Below are positions 21,301 to 29,424 of a stretch of 64,000 bases of DNA, one piece after another. The notes under the pieces are model-generated. The model saw only the letters and a program-made list of their open reading frames with translations. It made no database searches and had not been told where the DNA came from. Origin of the DNA: JAENVU01 sp963756815. Lineage in GTDB: Bacteria > Actinomycetota > Acidimicrobiia > IMCC26256 > JAENVU01. The stretch is from the NCBI GenBank assembly GCA_963756815.1, contig CAVWPR010000005.1, positions 448,262 through 512,261 of the forward strand. Direction: 5' to 3'. Numbering within the stretch: the stretch's first letter is position 1; the number at the start of each line of letters is the position of its first letter. The translations under genes were made by a program, and so were the position numbers.

Positions 21301-21667
21301 GGCCGACCGGCCCGAGCACCCGCGGTTGCGGTACCTCACCGGCTTCGCCGACGCGGCCGCGGCGGCGGACAAGGTCCGCGCGTCGGTCGGCGACGCCGGC
21401 GCGATGGTGGTCCTCGGCTCGTGCACGGACCGCGCGGCCACGGTGCGCGAGTTCCAGGCCTACGCGCCGCTCGTGCCCGTCGGCTCCTACGTGGTGGTCG
21501 CCGACACGATCGTGAACGGTCACCCGGTGTGGCCCGCGTTCGGTCCGGGCCCCCTCGAAGCCGTGAAGCAGATCCTCGCTGCCGACGGCCGGTTCGTGGC
21601 CGACCCGCTGATGGAGAAGTACTCCCTGACGTTCAACCCCGGCGGGTTCCTCGTCCGCGTCTCATGA
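18389..21667 (+). CDS. Four-module protein: methyltransferase - TylF-like methyltransferase - GT2 - CmcI-like methyltransferase
   Basis: This intact protein has 1092 residues. Residues 1-250 are a class I methyltransferase (RRVVEIGALRGETTVKML, ALIDGDHNWYTVYHE, MHDVLWPYGRRDLYY). Residues 340-545 are a TylF-like domain (GDLVECGTGRGGAAIFMRAY, VFVADRF, GGYVIVDD). Residues 568-830 are a GT2 domain (DLTVVVVFYNMRREAARSLH, YEVVVVENGS). Residues 905-1092 are CmcI-like (APTDLLAYQQIIAEARPEWI, VETGTGDGGRALFLA). It could add a sugar and methylate up to three positions on the growing glycan in the cytoplasm. GGAGGG precedes the ATG at a good distance. It overlaps the next gene by four bases (ATGA). A close paralogue, broken by frameshifts, lies on the other strand at 30124-33425. 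Confidence 0.85.
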   Translation: MFPLWDVAIAPVLHAIHARRVVEIGALRGETTVKMLDDLGPDAELHVIDPVPDFDPGEHERAFPGRYVFHEALSVDVLPTLAPMDAALIDGDHNWYTVYHELRLLADGARRAGRPMPVMVMHDVLWPYGRRDLYYAPEQIPEEFRQPYAQKGMRPGGKKLLERGGLNPTMCNALEEGGPRNGVMTAVDDFVAEYDRPLRVVVLPIYFGLAIVVEEERLADQPELAAVLDHLEDADGRRELLEVGEQVRLRAMMFQHNVFFQRNQQLERAQRRYLDTVKSSLLNEHYLDHEVRFEQLTAHIDRGRPLVAGELRDPVRNDQVAYRRIAHNRLGPGGPDVGAATSFLPYAPMGRAQLDHLERCLDAICAEPVAGDLVECGTGRGGAAIFMRAYLDAREVPERRVFVADRFRASDEPASAPTVPGRGVAGFRADLNLVRDGFERFGLLDDRVRFLQGPEGATLGEAAEGPVALLRIGREAGSEAGRVLRSVYDRIPAGGYVIVDDRPESHGWREVEAFRREQGITTPLERVDASAIAWRRDDDASSAPATADASAPRAAHPPLAPPAPAETVDLTVVVVFYNMRREAARSLHSLSRAYQEGIDDLSYEVVVVENGSDPDQRLGEEFVRGFGPEFRYLDIGPDADASPVPALNLGIRAGRGRAFALMIDGAHVLTPGVLHFGLAGLATYAPAIVATQQWYVGPGQQGDAMNAGYDQEYEDRLFESIRWPSAGHRLFEIGHFVGDRDWLDGVWESNCMFVPRAQLEQVGCFDESFDMPGGGYANLELYERLGSAPDVTVCTILGEGSFHQVHGGTTTNQVDAAERRSRVFGYSQHYAELRGRPFKGPGKPIHFVGRLPNQASRRSKPRRMSTEKFAESARASDDGFPSAPTPVPEELAEAFTEAVWRSLPWTTTSWLGRRVTSAPTDLLAYQQIIAEARPEWIVETGTGDGGRALFLASICELVGHGQVISIADAPVADRPEHPRLRYLTGFADAAAAADKVRASVGDAGAMVVLGSCTDRAATVREFQAYAPLVPVGSYVVVADTIVNGHPVWPAFGPGPLEAVKQILAADGRFVADPLMEKYSLTFNPGGFLVRVS

Positions 21668-22293
21668 CCCAGGAGCAGCCCAGCGACGCGGCGAGCCGGC
21701 TCGACTGGAACTCCGACACCGAGTTCGTGCTGGATGGCACCCGGTTCACGATCGAGGTCTTCGCGCAGGCACCGTCGACTCCGGACACCATGGTCCTGGC
21801 GAAGCCGCGATGGCTCGTCCAGGAGTACCTGGACCTCGCGACCGAGTTCACCGGTGGCAACGTGGTCGAGCTGGGCATCGCCCAGGGCGGCAGCGTCGCG
21901 TTCTTCGCCCATCTGCTCCGGCCGCGCCGGTTCCTCGCGCTGGAGCTCCAGGCCCGATCCAACGCCGCGCTCGACGCCTTCCTCCAGGACCACGACCTCT
22001 CCGACTCCGTCCGCACCGAGTACGGCATCGACCAGAGCGACGTGCGCCGGGTCGCAACGGTGGTCGACGAGCACTTCGGCCACCACGACCTCGACCTCGT
22101 CGTCGACGACGCATCACACCTGCAGCTTCCGACCGCCGCCAGCTTCGACGTGCTCTTCCCGCGCCTGCGACCGGGCGGGGTGTACGTCCTCGAGGACTGG
22201 TCGACCGGGCACACGTGGGAGCGCGCGGACACGCGGCTCGACGCCCAGCGCGGGTCGCAGCGGGCCGAGCCCTACGTGCACGAGCCGGGGCGC
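21664..22293 (+). pseudogene. CmcI-like methyltransferase, 3'-truncated
   Basis: The start overlaps the upstream stop (ATGA). The protein shows GGNVVELGIAQGGSVAFFAHL, LALELQARSN, YGIDQSDVRR, LVVDDASHLQLPTAASFD and LFPRLRPGGVYVLEDW, matching 41475-42358. After VLEDWSTGHTWE only about 25 residues remain before the sequence becomes the antisense of the convergent PhyH gene. The C-terminal part present in the homologue (the RLAIELAVARC helix and the LDEFWITVERGP strand) is missing in every frame. The open frame formally continues to 23460, but only as antisense. The end given is where unique coding sequence stops. It has probably lost 70-80 residues and may be inactive, although the SAM-binding core is complete. 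Confidence 0.6.
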
Positions 22294-23340
22294 TCACCAC
22301 ACGAGCTGGATGTGCCCGTCGGGGTAGGCCGCGGCGGAGAACGACCACAACTCGATGGCGCGCCGGTGGGCCGTCATCGTCGGCTCGGTGGCGGTCCGGT
22401 GCAGCATCAGGTCGTCGAAGATCAACAGGTCGCCGGCCCGGAACTCGGGGCGGACGATCCCGGTGGGCCCGGCGGCGCGTTCGACCGCGGCATCGCCCGC
22501 GGCCCAGTCGAAGTAGGCGTCGGGACCACCCGTCTCCACGACGTCGTCGAGACGGCGGGCGACGAGATCCATCCCGGGAGCGTCGGAGCCGCAGTCCGAC
22601 AGCGCGAGCCAGAGGTTGACCGAGCGGATCCCCCGGCCGAGGAACGCCCCGTCCTGGTGCCAGCCGCCGACGGTCTCGGGGCTGACCCGGCGCAACGTGC
22701 ACTTGTTGGCCGAGAGTACCGGCCGGCTGCCGAGGTACTCGGTGACGATCGCCTGGAGGCCGAGCGCCCGGTAGAGTTCGAGGATCTCGAACTGGATCGC
22801 GGGCGAGTCGCAGAGCAGGACGCCGCCCGCCGCCCGCACCCAGTTGCGGATCCCGTGGACCCAGCTGCCCGCCTCGTCACCCGCGGGCCAGAACGGTCGC
22901 CAGATCGCCTCGGCGTCGGGATCGGACCCACCGTCGGCGTCCTCGGCGCCCGAGCTCACCGACCAGCAGCGATCGATCGCGTCGGCGAGCTCGTGCGCCG
23001 TCTCCCTCGCGACGGCCCCGCGCACGAGGAGACTCCCGTTCCCGAGGACGGCGGCGCGCACGTCGGCGGCGGTGAGCGCGTCGACCGTCGTCTCGGGCAG
23101 ACCGCTCGCGCCGACCGCCGGCGCCGTGCCGCCCGCGAGCGCCGGCTCCGGATCGTCGGTGCCCACCACACGGGCGGCGGCGCGGTGGCGCAGCGCGACG
23201 AGCTCGATCTCGAGCTCGGCACTGCGACCGAGGCGGTTGGCCTCGCTCAGCACCTCGATCGCGGCCTCCCAGTCGTCGGCCTCCAGGGCGGCGGCGCGCC
23301 GGAGCGCGTCGGTGACCCGGGCGTCGGCAATTCGAGTCAC
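22294..23340 (-). CDS. Phytanoyl-CoA dioxygenase (PhyH)-like Fe(II)/2-oxoglutarate oxygenase, copy 1
   Basis: The double-stranded beta-helix carries GGWHQDGAFLG near residue 225, giving the His-x-Asp iron ligands, and LMLHRTA near residue 313 with the distal His. An Arg in AHRRAIELW is placed to bind 2-oxoglutarate. A helical module of about 60 residues precedes it (WEAAIEVLSEANR, LVALRHRAAARV) and is shared by all five PhyH copies here. The family hydroxylates small molecules or lipids; a role on the glycan or its lipid is inferred from context. I chose GTG at 23340 because GGAGG lies 5 bases upstream. ATG codons at 23355 and 23391 would lengthen it. It ends next to the truncated methyltransferase, which converges on it. 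Confidence 0.75.
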   Translation of the reverse strand: MTRIADARVTDALRRAAALEADDWEAAIEVLSEANRLGRSAELEIELVALRHRAAARVVGTDDPEPALAGGTAPAVGASGLPETTVDALTAADVRAAVLGNGSLLVRGAVARETAHELADAIDRCWSVSSGAEDADGGSDPDAEAIWRPFWPAGDEAGSWVHGIRNWVRAAGGVLLCDSPAIQFEILELYRALGLQAIVTEYLGSRPVLSANKCTLRRVSPETVGGWHQDGAFLGRGIRSVNLWLALSDCGSDAPGMDLVARRLDDVVETGGPDAYFDWAAGDAAVERAAGPTGIVRPEFRAGDLLIFDDLMLHRTATEPTMTAHRRAIELWSFSAAAYPDGHIQLVW

Positions 23341-23539
23341 GTCGCCTCCGCTCATCGGTGCAGCTTCCCATCCGTCGCCGCGATCGGGCAATCAGGCTCG
23401 AATCGCGCCGCGCTCCGGACCGAACGTCGCCACGTGAGGGAGGTCCGACGCCGTGAATGACTCGCGGTCGGTCCGGGCACCGGGAGCCGTTCGGACCCGG
23501 TGGTCGTCCGACGCCACCGGAAGGGAGCCCTGAGGCGCG

Positions 23540-25135
23540 ATGTCGACGAGAACGAGGCGCGCAGCGGGGTGGCTCGGCTCGCACGCCGTCGAGATCGTCT
23601 TCGTCCTCCTCGTCGTCGGCACGTACGTCTACGCGTTGCGCATCACGCGGCACGGCTACTTCTTCGCCGATGAGTGGCGCGTGATCGTGCAGGCGGGATC
23701 GGTCCGGGGGATGTTCGACCAGTACAACAACAGCCTCAGCCTGGCCACCATGGTGCTGGACCGCGGGCTCGTCGAGCTCTTCGGGTTCGCGTACACGCCG
23801 TTCCGAGTGGTGGGTCTCGGCGTTCTCTTCGCGGTGCCGCTCACCTACTTCCTGACGACCCGGCGCCAGCTCGGTGCGGTCCTCGCCGCCTTCCTCGCCT
23901 TCCCGCTCCTGTGGTACGGCCGCTACGTCTCGCTGTTCCCGGTGGAGCACAACCACAGTCTGGCGCTGTTGGGGGCGATCGCATGTGCCGCCGCGCTCAA
24001 TCGGGGACGACGGGCCGACGGGGTCCTGGCGGCCGGGTTGGCGTTCGCGCTGGCAGCGGCGGGCGGCGGCGTGGCGGTCGCCGCCGGCTGTCTGGTGCAC
24101 AACACGTGCACGCGCGCGCCCCTTCGTCGCTGGGTCACCGTGCTCGTCCCGGCGCTGGCATGGTTCGCGTGGTGGCTGATCGCGGTGGGCTCGAAGCCTG
24201 ACCTCGGAGGATTCGCGTTGACCACCGGCCAGACGATCGACTTCTGCCGCGGTCTCATCTTCACCGCCTTCGTCAGCGCCGGTCTCGACAGCCGCTGGTT
24301 CGGGTACGTCCTGCTGGTCCTGTTCGTCGCGTTCGGTGCTCGCGCGCTCTCGAAGGGATCGAACGCGGCGGCCAACTTCATCGCGTGGACGACCGCGGCG
24401 GTCGTCTGGGCGCTCGGCCTGGCCGCGAGCAGAGGAGCGCTCGCCGACACCACCGCCTTCCGCTACCGGTACGGCGCGCTGCTGTTCGTCCTGCTCGCGG
24501 TCGTCCCCGTCGACCGATCACCTGGCCCAGTCGGTTCCCTCTCGGGACGGGCCGACGGTACGTCCTGGCCGGCGCCGCCGTCGTGGTGATCGCCGGCGTC
24601 GCACGGGGCCTCGCGGTACGCAGCGACCTGCAGGCCACCGCTGCCCGACAGGCGCAACTCGGACGTGAGGTGCGCGCCGAGAGGCTGGTGATGGGGCTGG
24701 GAGCGACCGTGGTCCCCGACACCACCCGATTGTCGTTCGGGGTCGGCGGCCTGCGCGTCGGTCAGGTGCGGGCCCTCTTCGCCGAGTACGACCGCCCGCT
24801 GACGAGTTCGAGGGCCACCATCGACCGGAGGCTGATCGACCTCGGGGTGGTCGACACCGTGCCGGTCCGTGGCGTGCCGGGAAGCTGTACGCCCGTGACC
24901 CGACCCTTCTCGTATCAGCCGACGGGTCCCTTCCCCAGCGTCGAGCTGTGGTCACCGGATCGCAGCTTCGTCATCGACGTCCGTCGCTTCGGCCCGGCGT
25001 GGGTACGCGTGGACCGTGTCCCCACCGATGCGACGCGGCGGCTGGTGCTGCCCGGACTCGGAGGTCTCGACGCGGGCGCAGCCGTGGCAGGTGCGCGCCA
25101 CCGGTGCGTGTCGCCAGGCGAGCAGCGCCGGGTGA
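23540..25135 (+). CDS. Polytopic membrane protein, possible GT-C glycosyltransferase (frameshifted)
   Basis: The first 330 residues contain about nine hydrophobic helices (VEIVFVLLVVGTYVYALRI, GVLFAVPLTYFLTTR, WVTVLVPALAWFAWWLI and others). An early acidic HGYFFADEWRV stands where GT-C enzymes carry their catalytic acid. A frame change near 24530 leads to another helix (YVLAGAAVVVIAGVARGLAV) and a soluble domain of about 170 residues, probably outside. A second change near 25080 gives the natural end ACRQASSAG. The layout resembles GT-C enzymes that use polyprenyl-phosphate sugars, but I cannot assign a family. A weak AGGGAG lies some way before the ATG. The GT4 gene follows after 66 bases on the same strand. 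Confidence 0.55.
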
Positions 25136-25178
25136 CGCGCCGGCGCCGCCAGCGCCGGACCCTGGCGTTGGGCGGTGG

Positions 25179-25184
25179 TACCGT
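25179..25184 (+). promoter_or_regulatory. -10-like element (TACCGT) upstream of the GT4 gene
   Basis: TACCGT lies 17 bases before the ATG at 25202. A transcript started here would exclude the upstream in-frame codon at 25175, so it argues for the start at 25202 or later. Confidence 0.35.
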
Positions 25185-25201
25185 CCGCGCCCAACCTCAC
25201 G

Positions 25202-26365
25202 ATGACGACCGACGCGAACGACGTCCCCGGCCCCGGACCTGCGATGACCGACGCTCCGGAGCGTGTGCTCTGGCTGGTCAAGGGACTGGGTCCGGGCGGC
25301 GCGGAGCGACTCCTCGTCGCCGCGGCGGCCCACCACGACCGCGACCGCTTCGCCATCACCTGCGCGTACCTCCTGCCGTGGAAGGCCCAGCTCGTCCCCG
25401 AGCTCGAGGCGCTGGGGGTCGCGACCGAGTGCCTCGACGTCCGGGACGAGCGCGACGTCCGCTGGGCGGGGCGGCTGCATCGCCTCCTGCGCGAGCAACC
25501 GGTCGACATCCTGCACGCGCACTCGCCCTACCCGGCCGGCATCGCACGGCTCGTCGTCGCCGCGCTCCCCCGCCGGGCGAGGCCGCGGCTGGTGTACACG
25601 CTCCACAACACCTGGAACAGCTTCGCCACGCCGACCCGGTGGCTGAACGCGTCGACCATGCGGCGCGACGCGGCCGACCTCGCGGTCTCCGAGCTCGTCC
25701 GCGCCACCGTGCCGCCCCGCCTGCGCGCCCGGACGGAGGTCGTGGTGCACGGCGTCGACCTCGACGGCGTGCGCGGGCACGCTGACCGGGCCGGTACGCG
25801 CGCCGAGCTCGGCATCGGGCCGGACGAGATCGTGGCTGGGACCGTCGCGAACTTCCGGGCCCAGAAGGACTACCCGAACCTCCTCGCCGCCGCGGTGCTC
25901 CTCCGCGACCGGGGTGTGCCGGTCCGGGTGCTCGCGGTCGGCCAGGGTCCGCTCGAGGCCGAGATCCGCGCCGAGCACCACCGCCTCGGGCTCGGCGACC
26001 GCGTCGTGCTCCTCGGTGAGCGGGCCGACGCGGTGCGGGTCATGAGCGCGTGCGACCTGTTCGTGCTCGCGTCGAGCAACGAGGGGCTGCCGGTCGCGGT
26101 GATGGAGGCGCTGGCGCTGGGCCTGCCGGTGGTGGGCACCGCGGTCGGCGGCATGACCGAGGCGGTCGACGCGTCCGACGGCGTGCTCGTCCCGCCGCGC
26201 GACCCGCATGCGCTCGCCGACGCGATCGCCGAGCTCGCCGCCGCGCCCGCGCGCCGCACCGGGCTCGCCGAGGGGGCGCGTGCGGCGTCGGTCCGGTTCG
26301 ACATCCGCCGGACCGTGGCGCGCATCGAGGCGATCTACACCGACGTGACGGGGCCGCCGCGCTGA
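25202..26365 (+). CDS. GT4-family glycosyltransferase
   Basis: This is a complete GT-B enzyme of 387 residues. The N-terminal half opens with VLWLVKGLGPGGAERLLVAA, the glycine-rich acceptor-side loop, and has DILHAHSPYPAGIARLV. The C-terminal half has VAGTVANFRAQKDYPNLL and the E-x7-E donor motif in SSNEGLPVAVMEALALGLPV. Enzymes of this group move a hexose or similar sugar from a nucleotide donor to a lipid-linked glycan at the inner membrane face. The start is uncertain between ATG 25202 and ATG 25244 (MTDAPERV). It converges on the PhyH gene at 26391, with 25 bases between their ends. The frame is intact. Confidence 0.85.
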   Translation: MTTDANDVPGPGPAMTDAPERVLWLVKGLGPGGAERLLVAAAAHHDRDRFAITCAYLLPWKAQLVPELEALGVATECLDVRDERDVRWAGRLHRLLREQPVDILHAHSPYPAGIARLVVAALPRRARPRLVYTLHNTWNSFATPTRWLNASTMRRDAADLAVSELVRATVPPRLRARTEVVVHGVDLDGVRGHADRAGTRAELGIGPDEIVAGTVANFRAQKDYPNLLAAAVLLRDRGVPVRVLAVGQGPLEAEIRAEHHRLGLGDRVVLLGERADAVRVMSACDLFVLASSNEGLPVAVMEALALGLPVVGTAVGGMTEAVDASDGVLVPPRDPHALADAIAELAAAPARRTGLAEGARAASVRFDIRRTVARIEAIYTDVTGPPR

Positions 26366-26390
26366 CACGACCGGGGCCGCGCTCGGCGGG

Positions 26391-27416
26391 CTACAGGACG
26401 ACGGGCAGGTGCTTGTCGGGGTACGACGACGGCGCGACGAACCACGACTCGATCGCGTAGCGCGGCTCGACGTCGGGTCCCACCGCGGTCCGGTGCACGA
26501 ACCGCTCGTCGAAGAAGAGCGCGTCACCCGGCGCGAACACCGGGCTCACGATCGACGCCTCGCCGGCGGCCGTGCGCACGGTGGCCTCGGCGAGCGACCA
26601 CGGGAACATCGCACCCTCGCCGGCCGGCAGCACGCGTTCGAAGCGACGGGGCACGAAGTCGATCGCCGGTGCTCCCGTGCCCGGCCCGCAGCGCGAGAGC
26701 GAGACCCACGCGTCGACCGTCCGGATGCCCTCCCCGAGGAACGCGCCGTCCTGATGGAAGTCCGCGCACCTCGGCGTCGGCGCCGGCGCCGTCCGACGCA
26801 GCCCCCATTTGTTCGCGATCATCGCCGGGCGCTCGTTGAAGTAGCCCGCGACGGCGTCGCGCACGCCGGTCTCGGTGAAGACCTCGACGAGCTCGCTCAG
26901 CGCCTGCGGGACGTCGACCACGCGGACGAACGCGGCCCGCCCGAATCCCTCCGCCTTCTCGCGGCCGGGCGCGAACGGTACGAACCACGCGGGTCCGCTC
27001 CCGCCGGCGTCGCCCTGCGCCCGCTGCTCGCGCTCGTCGTGCGCCCGGGCGATGATCTCCCGGAAGCGCGCCACCTGCTCCTCGTCGAAGAGCGCGTTCA
27101 CCCGGAGACACCCGTGGTGCACGAGTGCCCCGCCGAGCACGTCGCTCGTCAGGTCGGCCCGACCGATCTCGGGCACGCCCCGGGTGTCCGGGAACGGGTC
27201 CGAGATCACGACCGGCCAGCTCGGGCGGCCCGGCTGCGTGTCGAGCTCGGAGAACGCCCGATGACGCAGCTCGACGATCCGAGCGGCGATCTCCGCGGTC
27301 CGCTCGCTCCGGGGCAGTGACGCGAGCAGGTCGACCGCCGCGAGCGCGTGCCCCTCGTCCGCGGCCCGGGCCGCCTCGGCGACGACGCCGGCGGATCCGG
27401 ATCGCTGCGTTCCCAT
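26391..27416 (-). CDS. PhyH-like Fe(II)/2-oxoglutarate oxygenase, copy 2
   Basis: The protein has 341 residues. The helical N-terminal module (LAAVDLLASLPRSER, IVELRHRAFSELD) is followed by a PhyH core. DFHQDGAFLGEGIRTVDAW supplies His and Asp near residue 220, ERFVHRTA supplies the distal His near 308, and RYAIESWFVAPSSYPDKHLP carries the Arg. With copy 4 (35819-36835) it forms a subgroup sharing SWPVVISDPFPDTRGVPEIG and ERPAMIANKWGLRR-type segments. The substrate is unknown; context suggests a glycan or its carrier. The ATG at 27416 is preceded by TAGCTT with 8 bases between, a leaderless arrangement. It is divergent from PhyH copy 3, and the two share a 141-base upstream region. Confidence 0.8.
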   Translation of the reverse strand: MGTQRSGSAGVVAEAARAADEGHALAAVDLLASLPRSERTAEIAARIVELRHRAFSELDTQPGRPSWPVVISDPFPDTRGVPEIGRADLTSDVLGGALVHHGCLRVNALFDEEQVARFREIIARAHDEREQRAQGDAGGSGPAWFVPFAPGREKAEGFGRAAFVRVVDVPQALSELVEVFTETGVRDAVAGYFNERPAMIANKWGLRRTAPAPTPRCADFHQDGAFLGEGIRTVDAWVSLSRCGPGTGAPAIDFVPRRFERVLPAGEGAMFPWSLAEATVRTAAGEASIVSPVFAPGDALFFDERFVHRTAVGPDVEPRYAIESWFVAPSSYPDKHLPVVL

Positions 27417-27424
27417 CGTCGGAG

Positions 27425-27430
27425 AAGCTA
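27425..27430 (-). promoter_or_regulatory. -10-like element (TAGCTT), leaderless promoter of PhyH copy 2
   Basis: TAGCTT on the minus strand ends 8 bases before the ATG at 27416. It excludes the longer in-frame extension to 27716, which would run antisense into the neighbouring gene. Confidence 0.45.
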
Positions 27431-27504
27431 CCGGACGCCGATCGAGCCGCACGCGGCGATCCGGGGCTCTCGCGCCGATTGCACCGGTGCCCGGTACCAT
27501 CGGT

Positions 27505-27531
27505 GGGGCCGCCGGACGATCCGGCGGCCCC
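27505..27531 (+). promoter_or_regulatory. Perfect GC-rich hairpin in the leader of PhyH copy 3
   Basis: A 12-base stem (GGGGCCGCCGGA) and its exact complement flank the loop CGA. The hairpin lies downstream of a TACCAT -10-like element at 27493-27498 and ends 26 bases before the ATG at 27558. No U-run follows, so it is not a typical terminator. It could be an attenuator, an mRNA stabiliser or a protein site, or have no role. Confidence 0.5.
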
Positions 27532-27557
27532 CGGACGATCGGAGAGGTGGAATCCGC

Positions 27558-28587
27558 ATGGTCGACGTGCACGACGCGCCCGCTGCGGCCGCGCTCGCCG
27601 ACGCCGACGATCTCGTCGCGCGTGGACGGCCCGTCGAGGCGATCCGGATGCTCACCGAGCTGAACCGACGGCACCGGGACCCGATGGTGGAGACCCGCCT
27701 CGTCGAACTCCGGCACCGGGCCTTCGACACGATCGGGCCGCCGGGTGGCGAGCTGCCCGAACCCGTCACCGCATCACGCGGGACCCGCCGGCCCGCTCCG
27801 GGGCACGACGGCCGCCGAGCTGGACCTGGCGGCCGTGCGCGAGGGGATGTCCCGCCACGGCTGCGTCCTGGTCCGGGGACTGATCCCACCCGTTCGCGCC
27901 GAGCAGCTCGCGCGCGGCATCGACCGCGCGCTCGCCGGCTTCGACGCCGACGAGCCGGGCCCGGCCGGCGCCACCGGTTCCTGGTACGTGCCCTTCACGC
28001 CGATCCCGGGCCGTCACCAGGTGGTGGGCCGCCGCAACTGGGTCCGCGCGAGCGGCGCGCTGTGGACGGTCGACTCGCCCCGCATGCTGTTCGAGCTCAC
28101 CGAGCTCGTCGAGCAGACGGGCATCGCCCGTCTCGTCACCGAGTACCTGGGCGAGCGGCCGGCGCTCTCGGCGAACAAGTGCACCCTGCGCCGGGTCCCC
28201 GTGGACACGGCCACCAACTGGCACCAGGACGGCGCGTTCCTCGGCGCCGAGGTGCGCACGCTCAACCTGTGGCTGGCGCTGAGCGCCGTCGACGACGACA
28301 CGCCCGGGCTCGAGATCGTCCCGCGCCGGCTGGACTCGCTGCTGCCGACGGGGACGGAGGGCGCGATGTTCGACTGGTCGGTGTCGCCGGCCGTCGTCGC
28401 GGAGGCGGCCGCGGACGCGCCCGTCGTCCGGCCCGACTTCGCCGCGGGTGACGCCCTGCTGTTCGACCACATGTTCCTGCACCGGACGGCGGCGGGTCCC
28501 GGCATGAGCCGCGAGCGCTACGCCATGGAGAACTGGTTCTTCGCGCCGTCGGCGTATCCCGAGGGCCAGATCCCCGTCCTGCTCTGA
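27558..28587 (+). CDS. PhyH-like Fe(II)/2-oxoglutarate oxygenase, copy 3 (one frameshift)
   Basis: The N-terminal module (VEAIRMLTELNRRHRD, RLVELRHRAFDTIG) is in one frame. After a single change near 27785 the PhyH core follows in another. NWHQDGAFLGAEVRTLNLW gives His and Asp near residue 222, MFLHRTA the distal His near 307, and RYAMENWFFAPSAYPEGQIP the Arg and C-terminus. It groups with copies 1 and 5 (the LSANKCTLRRV segment is shared with copy 1). GGAGAGG lies before the ATG at 27558. The gene faces away from PhyH copy 2 and converges on the sulfotransferase at 28651. Its substrate is unknown. Confidence 0.75.
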
Positions 28588-28650
28588 CCGCACCGCCGGC
28601 GATCTCCGCCCCGCCGTGACGAGCCGGCCCACGCCGGAGCGCCGCCGCGT

Positions 28651-29424
28651 TCAGGCCGAAGCGCGGCGCCGGGTCCAGAGCTCACGGGCGTACTCGTAGA
28701 GCTCGGTGTCGTCGACGTTGTCGGCGGCGATCCGGCGTCGGAACGAGGCGGCGACGGGAACCGGCTCGGTCGAGTTCGCGTGCACGTCCGCGCCGAGGTC
28801 CCAGCCGAACCGCTGCGTGAGGTCCGCGCACAGCGCGTCGACGTGGTCGTGGAGGCCGAGCGCGTCGACCCCGGCGAGCCGCTGCTTCGCCTCGGCGAGG
28901 CGGGCCGGGGTGAAGTCGCGGACGTGCGCCATCATCCCGTCGCCCAGACGGATCTCGTCGGGCGACAGCGAGAACATCTTCACGAGGTGGTTGTGCAGCA
29001 TCCCGTGGAACCGGATCGGATCGTCGTACAGCTCCTCGAGCGGGCGGTCGGCATCCGCGGGGGTGTGGACGCGGTGGTGACGCAGCGCCGACAGGATCCG
29101 TTCGACCGGCTCGCGCACCAACGTCATCGTCGTGAACGGATCACCGAGGATCTCGGTCGTCCGCAGCGGGAAGTGGCCGGCCACCAGCGCGATGCGGTCC
29201 CGGCGCACGCGGTAGCGCGCCTCCAGGTGACTCACGAGCAGCGTCGGCGCGAGGTGGGGCAGCGGGGTGGCCCCGTCGCCGGCGGCGGCCACGTCCGACT
29301 CGTCGGGATAGATCTGGTCGCGCGCGAACTGGTGACGCAGGCGGTGCAGCAGGCTCGTCCCGGCGGCCTTGTGCACGTGCACGAAGAAGAACCGCGCCCG
29401 GTTCGAGCCGTCGACCTCAGGCAC
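28651..29424 (-). CDS. Sulfotransferase (Sulfotransfer_2-like), copy A
   Basis: The protein has 257 residues. FFFVHVHKAAGTSLLHRL is the 5'-phosphosulfate-binding loop of PAPS-dependent carbohydrate sulfotransferases. TMTLVREPVERILSALRHHR is the 3'-phosphate-binding strand and helix with the expected Arg and Ser. It closely resembles the upstream neighbour at 29417-30127. It likely sulfates a sugar hydroxyl of the locus glycan. I chose the GTG at 29424, which has GGAGG 7 bases upstream and overlaps the previous stop by eight bases. The two sulfotransferases and the giant methyltransferase gene upstream therefore form a tightly coupled unit. A longer frame reaching 29493 would start inside the neighbouring gene. 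Confidence 0.8.
   Translation of the reverse strand: MPEVDGSNRARFFFVHVHKAAGTSLLHRLRHQFARDQIYPDESDVAAAGDGATPLPHLAPTLLVSHLEARYRVRRDRIALVAGHFPLRTTEILGDPFTTMTLVREPVERILSALRHHRVHTPADADRPLEELYDDPIRFHGMLHNHLVKMFSLSPDEIRLGDGMMAHVRDFTPARLAEAKQRLAGVDALGLHDHVDALCADLTQRFGWDLGADVHANSTEPVPVAASFRRRIAADNVDDTELYEYARELWTRRRASA

Noticed and set aside
21100..23460. 786-codon frame as a long methyltransferase fusion
   Set aside because: After about 22290 it is exactly antisense to a PhyH gene with all iron ligands, so only the first part is real.
26366..26390. Possible terminator between the GT4 gene and PhyH copy 2
   Set aside because: The GC-rich sequence gives only imperfect short stems, unlike the perfect hairpin at 42367.
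24971..26527. 518-codon minus-strand open frame
   Set aside because: It is antisense to the GT4 gene at 25202-26365, which has full GT4 motifs.
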